Assembly (NCBI GenBank): GCA_002428525.1
Contig: DIWU01000027.1
Span: 4,992 to 34,732, forward strand
Direction of reading: 5' to 3'
Source of the DNA: a bacterium UBP14_UBA6098
GTDB taxonomy: Bacteria > UBP14 > UBA6098
DNA length: 29,741 bases
The notes under the pieces were generated by a model. That model was not told the origin of the DNA, did not search any database, and saw nothing but the letters and a program-made list of their open reading frames with translations. Made by a program: the position numbers and the translations under genes. Of the stretch, positions 7,741-14,257 are shown in pieces (the first letter of the stretch is position 1; the number at the start of each line of letters is the position of its first letter).

Positions 7741-7788
7741 CGGCGGGTTGTCACGATTTTTGCTGAGGATGCAGAAATCGTGCCAACC
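7741..7788. repeat. Inverted repeat between the cohesin-like cargo gene and the GDPD gene
   Basis: The pairing is GGTTG (7746-7750) with CAACC (7784-7788), CACGATTT (7752-7759) with AAATCGTG (7775-7782), and TGC with GCA, around a 7-nt loop, with two mismatches. No T-run follows on either strand, so it is not a standard intrinsic terminator. The left flank CGGCGGGTTGT (7741-7751) is identical to 11 nt of a stem arm in the element at 12895-13034. The right arm contains the sigma-54-like promoter. Confidence 0.6.
7770..7786 (-). promoter_or_regulatory. Sigma-54-type (-24/-12) promoter candidate for GDPD-ECF genes
   Basis: On the minus strand the sequence reads TTGGCACGATTTCTGCA. It differs from the sigma-54 consensus TTGGCACGNNNNTTGCA at one position, with the correct spacing between GG (-24) and GC (-12). 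The expected transcription start near 7760 gives a leader of about 38 nt before the GDPD start. A sigma-54 activator is encoded nearby at 11209-12708. The site also forms one arm of an inverted repeat, so a chance match is possible. Confidence 0.45.
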
Positions 7789-7789
7789 T

Positions 7790-10700
7790 TTATTTAATGA
7801 GCACAACCTTCGTTGCTATATTCTCTTTTTCGGTTGAGACATTAATGAAATATACGCCCGTCGGCAGGGATTGGCCGCGGTTGTCGCAACCGTCCCATTG
7901 AACTCGATTTGCCCCGGGGCTAAGTATTAGGTTTTTCGAGCCGGTCTTTTTACCGAGGATATCGAATACTTCGACTTTGCACGGCGATTTCGTTGGCGAT
8001 TCGACGATTAGGGTTGTTGTCGCGTTGAAGGGGTTCGGTTCGGTTCGGGAGATTCGGAGTTTTTGAGGGGTGATTACCGAGCCTTCGATCCGAAACTTGC
8101 CCTGAGGGAGTTCGACGATATCGCCGTTAAAGCTTTCCGCACCGTCGATTATTATCCGGATATTATCGGGGCAATCGATTCGGATTGCCGTTCGTTCGCG
8201 GCAAATGAGCGACCATTCGCCCGGGGAGAGTTTGCGACGGAAGGCGATTCCCTCGGCGAAAAGTTCGAGCGGTGAGGCGGCGGCCTGCGGGGCGGACGGC
8301 GGGATTGCTATATCGCCGGGTGTCCAACCGGTGGAGGAATACTCGGAGAAGGCCAGCTCGAGCGTGGCGAGCTCCGATATTAAATATGCGCTCCACGACG
8401 GCACGATCGGCGCAGGTATTTTTCGAGAATGGCCGGCGGGGGCTTGCAGGGTTGCGTTGAAAATCGCGAGTAGCCAATAGGCCTTGCCCGGTCGGATCGA
8501 ATCCGCGTCGATATAGGCTCCGCTTTCGTATTGATAGATATCTCCGGCTATTGCACCGGTAGGCGTGGAGGTTAGCCCGGAAAGGGGCAATGTCGTCGCG
8601 ACCGCACCTATCAGATTCCAGCCGGGGTAAATTGAGCGGCGATAGTCCTCCACCGGAATACCGGCTGTCAGGACAGCCCTCGGCTCGGGCGTCCAAACCC
8701 AATAGCCCTCGCCGGCGAGGATTCGCTCCGTGTTTGTGTATCGCGATTCGGGATTGATATATCTATAAACACCGAGAGCTGTATTGAAGACCTCCGCGGC
8801 GGTGCGTTCGGTCGGGAGCGCGGGACAGCTGACCATATTCCAGCCCGAGACAAGCTCGATCTCGGAAACGACCGGCGATTCGAGCGTCCAATCGATGATT
8901 AGGGTGTCGTTTCGGTGGAAGTAGCACACCGAATCGCGCTTCATATCGACGAGGCCGCCGATCCTGAACTCGCCCTCGGGCAACGAGGCCGGATTCCAGC
9001 GCGCGACTCCCCATGGCTCGTTATCGGTGACGATGAGCCATCGCTCGGGCGGATCTATCGCGCGCATATCGCGGGAAAGCCTTTGGGTTGTAGGGTGAGA
9101 TGGGTCGTCGATGGGGAACCATCCGGCAACACGCCACGACGGCGGAGGAATGAATTGAACATCGAGGCCGGGGTCGAAGCTCGGGCCGGCGGAGGCCGTT
9201 GAACCGAAGGTGAGGACGAAATCCTCGGTGGCCGTTCCGGCTGTTCGATTGAGGAAGATCGGGCAGGTGAAGAATTTCGGGGTCATATCGAGGACAAAGA
9301 AGCCGTCCTCGAAGGTCAGTGAGGGATTGCCGGAGTTCAGCCAAATCGTGTCGATCTCGATGGGGCAATAATCGCCGCCGGAGGCCGAGCAGTTCGCGCG
9401 AAGAACTAAATTCAGGAGGGCGCCCTCTCCCCCTTCGGTCAGGGGCGCGCCGGTGATAACCGCGCGGATTCGCCCAGAGGCCGAATCGACCTCGACGGAT
9501 GACACAGCCCATCCCGCGGTGAAGGAGGAGGCGGTCGAGATCGAGATCGGACAGGCTATAGCCGGATCGACTGAGAACTCCATTTCAATGCGGGAGATCG
9601 CACTCCCCTCGAGGCCGTCGATATAAAGCGGAACGATCGTCGTGTCGCACGGAAAACCGAAGACGGTCGGAAACCAAACAGCCCTTTCCTGCATATTTAT
9701 GAACGACCAGCAGTCTGTGAAGGTATTATCGGGGCAATAGTCGGTGGTGTCCGAGGCCGAGAGGCACACTCGAATCGAGTCCCCCGAGGGCAGTGGAGCC
9801 GAGGGCAACCATTCGAGATGCCATGACGAGCCGTCTGAGGCAAGTGAGAAATCGTGGATAAGATCGCCGTTAACAGTCATCGTGACTGTAGAGGTGTCGA
9901 GGCCGGAGCCTTCGTCGAGCAAATCGGCCGAGACTGCGGTGAAAAGATCGGCGATCAGGCTTCCCGGTTCCGGGAACAGGTTCACCGCGGTCGGAGGTTG
10001 TGTGTCGATGAAGAACCGCCAGCACATCGGTTCATCGAGGGTGTCTCCGCAGGTGTTCGCGAAGCGGTCGAGGCAGACCTCGACGGTGTCGCCGTCGGAG
10101 AAAACCGCCGAGGGCGGCGTCCAAAGCAGATAGGAGGAATCGACGAGCATAAGCTCGGGGTCGTCGAGAGTATAGGGTGTTCCGCCCACCTCGAGTTCGA
10201 TGCCGGGGAAATCGAGCCGGCAGGGGATGTTGTAAAATATTGTCGCGAGGAAGTTCAGGCCGACCGCGACGCCCGTCAAATCGCAGGCGAGGATGGTCAG
10301 GGTATCCGAGCCGCCGTGCATGAAGGGCAACATATCGAACTCGAAGCTGTGAATCCATGTCGAGCCGTCGTCGTCGGCGCCGATGGAATCGCCGTTCATG
10401 AAGAAGGTCGCGGTATTGTCGCAACGCATAACGACCGAGGCCGAGTCGAGCGCGACCCCCGGCGGAGTTTCGATGATCGTTCGGAAGGTGAGGCAACGGT
10501 TGAGCACCGAGCCGGAGTAATGGCTGTCCCAAATCCACGAGCTTCCCGGAAAGATATAGGTTCCCCAGCCCGAGTAGAAGACATCCACCGCCGGAATCCA
10601 TCCGCCGGAGATCGTGTCGAAATACTCCGTTGTTGCGGACATACTGGGGATTTGGAGCTCGATGGACATGGAGCCGCTCGTGGAGAGTATCATTGTAATC

Positions 10701-10828
10701 GGCTGATCTTCGCAGGAGCTCCACGATTCGGGCAAAGGTTCGACGATTTCGGCGGAGAGTGTTTGGGCAAAGCAATTCTCTAAAAGAAGCAAGATAATGA
10801 ATAATACGATCAATTTGCAGATTTTCAT
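7790..10828 (-). CDS. Secreted multidomain T9SS-cargo protein with cohesin-like domain
   Basis: A 1012-residue exported protein. Residues 1-21 are a signal peptide (MKICKLIVLFIILLLLENCF). Residues about 25-275 are beta-rich. Residues 277-377 resemble an Ig-like/cadherin-like domain starting DTQPPTAVNLFPEPGS. Residues about 383-514 look like a cohesin-type beta-sandwich (TTIVPLYI, ISRIEMEFSVDPA, GRIRAVITGA, GEGALLNLVLRA, FEDGFFVLD). Residues 660-787 hold two related SGWNMVS / PGWNLIG units, each ending in a GYW/AYW motif. Residues 925-1012 form a T9SS type A-like sorting domain (PNPFNATTTL, DILG, TGVYF, final VVLIK). The start has the ribosome site GAGGA 6 nt upstream. Function is unknown; a surface-displayed adhesive or scaffold protein is inferred. 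Cys residues are frequent for this kind of protein, suggesting disulfides. Confidence 0.85.
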   Translation of the reverse strand: MKICKLIVLFIILLLLENCFAQTLSAEIVEPLPESWSSCEDQPITMILSTSGSMSIELQIPSMSATTEYFDTISGGWIPAVDVFYSGWGTYIFPGSSWIWDSHYSGSVLNRCLTFRTIIETPPGVALDSASVVMRCDNTATFFMNGDSIGADDDGSTWIHSFEFDMLPFMHGGSDTLTILACDLTGVAVGLNFLATIFYNIPCRLDFPGIELEVGGTPYTLDDPELMLVDSSYLLWTPPSAVFSDGDTVEVCLDRFANTCGDTLDEPMCWRFFIDTQPPTAVNLFPEPGSLIADLFTAVSADLLDEGSGLDTSTVTMTVNGDLIHDFSLASDGSSWHLEWLPSAPLPSGDSIRVCLSASDTTDYCPDNTFTDCWSFINMQERAVWFPTVFGFPCDTTIVPLYIDGLEGSAISRIEMEFSVDPAIACPISISTASSFTAGWAVSSVEVDSASGRIRAVITGAPLTEGGEGALLNLVLRANCSASGGDYCPIEIDTIWLNSGNPSLTFEDGFFVLDMTPKFFTCPIFLNRTAGTATEDFVLTFGSTASAGPSFDPGLDVQFIPPPSWRVAGWFPIDDPSHPTTQRLSRDMRAIDPPERWLIVTDNEPWGVARWNPASLPEGEFRIGGLVDMKRDSVCYFHRNDTLIIDWTLESPVVSEIELVSGWNMVSCPALPTERTAAEVFNTALGVYRYINPESRYTNTERILAGEGYWVWTPEPRAVLTAGIPVEDYRRSIYPGWNLIGAVATTLPLSGLTSTPTGAIAGDIYQYESGAYIDADSIRPGKAYWLLAIFNATLQAPAGHSRKIPAPIVPSWSAYLISELATLELAFSEYSSTGWTPGDIAIPPSAPQAAASPLELFAEGIAFRRKLSPGEWSLICRERTAIRIDCPDNIRIIIDGAESFNGDIVELPQGKFRIEGSVITPQKLRISRTEPNPFNATTTLIVESPTKSPCKVEVFDILGKKTGSKNLILSPGANRVQWDGCDNRGQSLPTGVYFINVSTEKENIATKVVLIK

Positions 10829-11032
10829 GATTGTCCTCTTCAGTGAAAAAGATTAAATAAAATTAATATACGTAGGAGCAAATTGCAAGCGAAAAAAGCG
10901 GCCGGCGAGTTTAATCGGTGGAGTTTCTTGGAATGTATTTTAATACGTCAGAATTAACAGGGGTTTAAAACTGATTAAAAAACTTGCTATAGAACTTTTT
11001 TAATATAATTTTCTAATTATACACGTTTGCTT

Positions 11033-11065
11033 CGTAGAATGCTCGTTAAATAGAAGAATTCTACG
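11033..11065. repeat. Stem-loop with 8-bp perfect stem
   Basis: CGTAGAAT (11033-11040) pairs with ATTCTACG (11058-11065) around a 17-nt loop. It lies 13 nt before the larger stem-loop at 11079-11151, so the two could be parts of one structured transcript. There is no T-tract directly after it. Confidence 0.5.
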
Positions 11066-11078
11066 TTAGATAAATAAT

Positions 11079-11151
11079 AACCGCATGGAACTTAACGGTT
11101 TCGCTGGCTGGGCAGGGGGCAGTAGGCGAGTCGTTGCAGTGCCATGCGGTT
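11079..11151 (-). terminator. Long imperfect hairpin, possible terminator or small RNA
   Basis: AACCGCATGG (11079-11088) and CCATGCGGTT (11142-11151) form a perfect 10-bp stem. The 53-nt interior can fold further: AACG (11094-11097) with CGTT (11132-11135), and TCGCT (11101-11105) with GGCGA (11125-11129). T-rich sequence flanks both sides, so it could end minus-strand transcripts from the activator gene, whose stop is 58 nt upstream. The stem-loop is larger than a usual intrinsic terminator. A small structured RNA or a dispersed repeat is the alternative. Confidence 0.45.
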
Positions 11152-11208
11152 TTGTATTTTAGACGAAATCGCATGTGTATTTTTAAAGCTAAACAAAATT
11201 CTATATAG

Positions 11209-12708
11209 CTAACGGTATTTTTCAGACTCGATCCCGAGCATTTTAAGGCGATAGCGAAGCTTATCTCGGGAGATATCCAAGATACGGGCGGTTTTCGAGA
11301 TATTCCCGCCGGTGATATCGAGCGCTCTACGAATAAGCATCTCCTCGGCTTGCGGCAAGGTTATTTCGAGCGGGAAGCTATTCCTCGATTCGTTAAAACC
11401 TCCGCTGAAGGGGGTTTGGCCCTTTAGCTCCGGCGGGAGCATGTTCGCTGTGATTGTCGGGCCGGAGGCTATCACCGCGCACCTCTCGATCAGATTCTCC
11501 AGCTCGCGGACATTACCCGGCCATCGATAGGATATAAAAAGCGCCATAGCGTCGGCATCGACGCTCTTAATCGAGTTCGGAAAATCAACTGATAGCCGTT
11601 CGATGAAATACTCGACGAGCAATGGAATGTCTTCGGGATGTTCGCGAAGCGGCGGAACCTCGATGGGGAAGACATTCAGCCGATAGAAGAGGTCCTCTCT
11701 GAAACTGCCGGCCTCCACGCTTTTTCGAAGGTCTCGGTTTGTTGCGGCAATGACTCGGACATCGCTCGAAATTGTTTTGCCCGATCCGAGGCGCTCGAAT
11801 TCCTTTTCCTGAAGGAATCTCAGGAGTTTGGTTTGGACCGGGTATGTAATCTCGCCGATCTCATCGAGGAAGATAGTCCCGCCCGAGGCGGCTTCGAAGC
11901 GACCGATTCTGCGGTCGGTAGCGCCGGTGAAGGCCCCGCGTTCGTGACCGAACAGCTCGCTCTCGAGCAAAGTTTCCGGAATTGCGGCGCAGGAGACCTT
12001 TATAAACGGCCCGCCTGCGCGAGGGGAGTTCTCGTGGACATGGTGAGCGACGACCTCTTTGCCGGTTCCCGATTCGCCTGTTATCAAAACCGAGGTCGAG
12101 GTCGGGGCGACCTTACCGATCATATCGCGGATAAACGAGATTTGGCGCGAGCGGCCGATCAGGTTCCATTTGCCGAAGGCCTGAAGCCTTAGCTCGTAGT
12201 TTTGGAGCGTCAAGCTCTCGAACCTTCGCGCGTTCATAATCGCCACTGTGGCGAAGCCCGCGAAGGCGTTGAGGGCGACCATATCCGACTCCTCGAAAGC
12301 GCCGCGTTTTTTATTGACCGCCTCGATAACGCCAATAACCGTGTCGTTATACAGCATAGGGGCCGCAAGAACCGACTCTGTAAGGAATCCCGATAATGTG
12401 TCGGTAATCGGAGTGTGGCGGTCATCGGAGCGAACATCGTTGACCATAGCCGGCTTTCCTGTCCGCGCGACCCATCCGGCTATCCCCTCGGAGGGTTTCA
12501 GCCTGATGTCTGAAAGCTTCGCCCCGCCCTCGCCGGTAGCGATAGTGAATATAAGCTCGCCGGTGGAGCGGTCGAGAAGCAGAACACTGCCCGCCTCCGC
12601 GCCGGTAATCTCCGCCGCGGTATCCATAAGCAAACGCAACAATTCGTCGAGTGAGAGCGCGCCGGCCAACGCGGCGCTTTTGTTGAATATTCCCCCGATA
12701 TCCTTCAT
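11209..12708 (-). CDS. Sigma-54-dependent transcriptional activator, GAF-AAA+-Fis
   Basis: A bacterial enhancer-binding protein that hydrolyses ATP to open sigma-54 RNA polymerase complexes. From the ATG at 12708 it has 499 residues. An in-frame TTG at 12729 would add seven residues but has no ribosome site; the ATG has GGAAAG at 12722-12727, a rather long 13-nt spacing. Numbering from the TTG form: GAF sensor domain about 20-170, AAA+ domain with Walker A GESGTGKE (218-225), the sigma-54 contact loop GAFTGA (265-270), Walker B GGTIFLDEIGE (283-293) and the arginine-finger region, then a Fis-type helix-turn-helix near the end (GGNISKTARILDISRDKLRYRL). There is no receiver domain, so the input is probably a small ligand sensed by GAF. 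It lies just behind tRNA-Ala on the same strand with no terminator between. The GDPD promoter candidate is a possible target. Confidence 0.93.
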   Translation of the reverse strand: MKDIGGIFNKSAALAGALSLDELLRLLMDTAAEITGAEAGSVLLLDRSTGELIFTIATGEGGAKLSDIRLKPSEGIAGWVARTGKPAMVNDVRSDDRHTPITDTLSGFLTESVLAAPMLYNDTVIGVIEAVNKKRGAFEESDMVALNAFAGFATVAIMNARRFESLTLQNYELRLQAFGKWNLIGRSRQISFIRDMIGKVAPTSTSVLITGESGTGKEVVAHHVHENSPRAGGPFIKVSCAAIPETLLESELFGHERGAFTGATDRRIGRFEAASGGTIFLDEIGEITYPVQTKLLRFLQEKEFERLGSGKTISSDVRVIAATNRDLRKSVEAGSFREDLFYRLNVFPIEVPPLREHPEDIPLLVEYFIERLSVDFPNSIKSVDADAMALFISYRWPGNVRELENLIERCAVIASGPTITANMLPPELKGQTPFSGGFNESRNSFPLEITLPQAEEMLIRRALDITGGNISKTARILDISRDKLRYRLKMLGIESEKYR

Positions 12709-12745
12709 ATCAAAAATAGGGCTTTCCAAAGGACGTCTGATTAAA

Positions 12746-12818
12746 TGGAGCTAAGGGGGATCGAACCCCTGACCTCGTGACTGCCAGTCACGCGCTCTCC
12801 CAGCTGAGCTATAGCCCC
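12746..12818 (-). tRNA. tRNA-Ala (anticodon GGC)
   Basis: A complete cloverleaf on the minus strand. The acceptor stem GGGGCTA pairs with TAGCTCC, including one G-U pair, and the discriminator base is A73. The D arm is AGCTCAGCTGGGAGAGC. The anticodon stem is CGTGA/TCACG with loop CTGGCAG, giving anticodon GGC at 12783-12785. The T arm is built on AGGGGTTCGATCCCCCT. CCA is not encoded. A well-formed promoter lies about 20 nt upstream. The next gene on the strand begins 17-38 nt downstream, so co-transcription with the activator gene is likely. Confidence 0.97.
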
Positions 12819-12836
12819 CTTGTTCAAACTTTCTGT

Positions 12837-12864
12837 ATTATAAACTTAAAAAAGTAAATTACAA
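12837..12864 (-). promoter_or_regulatory. Promoter of tRNA-Ala (TTGTAA-16-TATAAT)
   Basis: On the minus strand, -35 TTGTAA (12859-12864) and a perfect -10 TATAAT (12837-12842) are separated by 16 nt. The expected start near 12830 leaves a leader of about 12 nt before the tRNA, as usual for tRNA genes. The same 16-nt spacing occurs at the tyrS and pyk promoters of this window. Confidence 0.7.
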
Positions 12865-12868
12865 GAAA

Positions 12869-12894
12869 AAAATGGGCCTCATGCCCCAATTTTT
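12869..12894 (-). terminator. Intrinsic-terminator-like hairpin beside the cloverleaf element
   Basis: GGGC and GCCC form a short GC stem around loop CTCAT, with an A-run on the left and a T-run on the right. Read on the minus strand the stem is followed by a run of seven T. It therefore could end a minus-strand transcript that covers the element at 12895-13034. Because both sides have the right runs, it could also work on the plus strand. The stem is only four to five base pairs. Confidence 0.45.
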
Positions 12895-13034
12895 CCGGCG
12901 TCGGGCCGACGCGGTATCCCGCGTCGGAGCGGCGGGTTGTGAAGAAAATCCCCGAAATTAAACGATCTCCGCACAACCCGCCGAGGCTATTTTTGTGAAA
13001 TCATTCGATTTCACAAAAATAGCACCGACGCCGG
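12895..13034. repeat. 140-nt perfectly paired four-way-junction (cloverleaf) element
   Basis: Four stems without a single mismatch fill the element. The outer stem is CCGGCGTCGG (12895-12904) with CCGACGCCGG (13025-13034). Hairpin A is 9 bp (12906-12914 / 12919-12927) with loop TATC. Hairpin B is 12 bp (CGGCGGGTTGTG at 12930-12941 with 12972-12983) with a 30-nt loop. Hairpin C is 17 bp (12986-13002 / 13007-13023) with loop ATTC. The junction linkers are only 1, 2, 2 and 1 nt. It lies between two divergent promoters, so it may be an independent RNA or a mobile repeat that forms a DNA cruciform. It matches no RNA family that I recognise. The strand is undecided; a terminator-like hairpin on its left favours the minus strand. 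Confidence 0.8.
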
Positions 13035-13047
13035 GGGCAGATTGCCA

Positions 13048-13076
13048 TTGACCGTAGTGCCTTTATAGAGTATTTT
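13048..13076 (+). promoter_or_regulatory. Promoter candidate for the transglutaminase-like gene
   Basis: TTGACC (13048-13053) and TATTTT (13071-13076) are separated by 17 nt. The start of transcription would be near 13083, leaving a 17-nt leader that carries the ribosome site GAAAGGA. The promoter lies downstream of the cloverleaf element, so the element would not be part of this mRNA. Confidence 0.5.
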
Positions 13077-13099
13077 TATACAAAACTTGAAAGGAACCT

Positions 13100-14242
13100 A
13101 TGAGAAAGACCGTTGTGCTTTTTTTGTCAGCGCTATGCGCATTTGCGGGTTGGAAGGAGACTGCGAAGGAGATGTCTCTTCTTGATCAAGTGGAAAAGTC
13201 GCTCGGGCGAGCCGGCGAGAATAGAGCGGTTTTAGAGTCGGTCTTGGAATCGGCTCGGCCGGAGATAATGCCGGGTGCGGTTTTCATGATAGCCTATTCA
13301 CCTGCCGTGAATTTAGCCTCGTTCGATAGGGACAGCCTCATCGAGGAGATCGAGGCGGCCTATCTCGCAAGAGATCGATTCCCTTGGGGGCGCGAGATCG
13401 GAGAGGACCTTTTCCTACATTATGTTCTTCCGAATCAGGTCTCTCAGGAGCCTCTGGCCTATTATCGTAAGTATCTCATCGAGCAACTCGCCCCGATTCT
13501 CGACACTGTGCGAACCGCCTCGGAGGCCGCTCTCGCAATAAACCGTTGGTGTGGCGAGAGAGTGACCTTCAAACAGACACAGCGGCAGGATCAGGGGGTT
13601 TTTCATACGCTGAGTTCGGGCTATGGCCGTTGCGAGGAGATGATGATAGTCTTCGTGAGCGCGCTACGTTCTGCGGGTATTCCGGCGCGGCAGGCTTGGA
13701 CGCCATATTGGGCGACCTCGGACAATAACCACGCTTGGACGGAGCTTTACGCCGACGGCGCTTGGCACTACGCCGGCAGTTGCGAACCGGCGCCCTCGCT
13801 CGACAACGCTTGGTTTTCCAATACCGCAAGGCGCGCCGCGGTGATTTTATCCGCGGCGTTCGGGGTTCCTCCAAAAGAGGGCGATATCCTTTATCGCGAG
13901 CGCGAGAATTATGCGCTGATCAACTCTTTTCCGAATTACGCCGTCGATCCGGCGGTCGTCGAAGTGACGACCAACGCCGAGAGCACCGATGTTTATCTCG
14001 CGGTTTTCAATTTTGGAGCATTGAGGCCGATTTTGAGCCAAAACTCGGGAATAGATAACGAAAAGGTCTTTTTCCATATCGGTCGCGGCGATTATGTCCT
14101 CTTCGCGGGTTCGGATTCGACCTTCGCATGGACGCAAATCCACACGGAGTTCGGCGAGACGACGGCCGTGGCGCTCGAACCGCGACAGGGAGGTTCGATG
14201 GAGGCTAATTCTTTTTGGTTGAGATATCCGGTTCAGGATTGA
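13100..14242 (+). CDS. Exported transglutaminase-like superfamily protein
   Basis: A 380-residue protein with a short signal peptide (MRKTVVLFLSALCAFAG). The middle carries the papain-like transglutaminase core: catalytic Cys178 in GYGRCEEMM, His211 in NNHAWTE, and an acidic residue following WHYAGSCEP (about 229). The segment LRSAGIPARQAWTPYW between them is typical of bacterial transglutaminase-like (TGc) domains. Members act as proteases, peptide cyclases or cross-linkers in the periplasm or on the surface; the substrate here is unknown. No T9SS sorting tail is present, so the protein is probably periplasmic or a lipid-free outer-membrane-associated protein. The start has ribosome site GAAAGGA. 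The gene is monocistronic, converging on ugd 15 nt away. Confidence 0.82.
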   Translation: MRKTVVLFLSALCAFAGWKETAKEMSLLDQVEKSLGRAGENRAVLESVLESARPEIMPGAVFMIAYSPAVNLASFDRDSLIEEIEAAYLARDRFPWGREIGEDLFLHYVLPNQVSQEPLAYYRKYLIEQLAPILDTVRTASEAALAINRWCGERVTFKQTQRQDQGVFHTLSSGYGRCEEMMIVFVSALRSAGIPARQAWTPYWATSDNNHAWTELYADGAWHYAGSCEPAPSLDNAWFSNTARRAAVILSAAFGVPPKEGDILYRERENYALINSFPNYAVDPAVVEVTTNAESTDVYLAVFNFGALRPILSQNSGIDNEKVFFHIGRGDYVLFAGSDSTFAWTQIHTEFGETTAVALEPRQGGSMEANSFWLRYPVQD

Positions 14243-14257
14243 TTTAGCCGATTAGGC

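Larger units (their letters stand above)
10829..11208. other. AT-rich intergenic region with two stem-loops
   Basis: This 380-nt gap lies between the sigma-54 activator stop and the cohesin-like cargo start, both on the minus strand. It is AT-rich and has no credible reading frame. It holds two stem-loops (11033-11065 and 11079-11151) and presumably the promoter of the cargo gene near 10850-10900. I cannot fix a -35/-10 pair there. The ribosome site of the cargo gene (GAGGA on the minus strand) is at the left edge. Confidence 0.6.

Noticed and set aside
7741..7788. Intrinsic terminator of the cohesin-like cargo gene
   Set aside because: The hairpin is well placed, just after the stop, but no T-run follows on the minus strand; it is listed as an inverted repeat instead.
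9854..10783. Plus-strand open frame of 309 codons opposite the cohesin-like cargo gene
   Set aside because: The protein is Arg/Glu/Gly-rich without any recognisable motif, while the minus strand encodes a complete signal-peptide-to-sorting-tail protein.
11079..11151. Integron attC site
   Set aside because: The size and extended hairpin fit, but the required RYYYAAC and GTTRRRY core sites are absent, and no integrase or gene cassette is near.
12895..13034. 5' leader riboswitch of the transglutaminase-like gene
   Set aside because: A promoter candidate at 13048-13076 lies downstream of the element and no plus-strand promoter is visible before it; also no known riboswitch core is recognisable.
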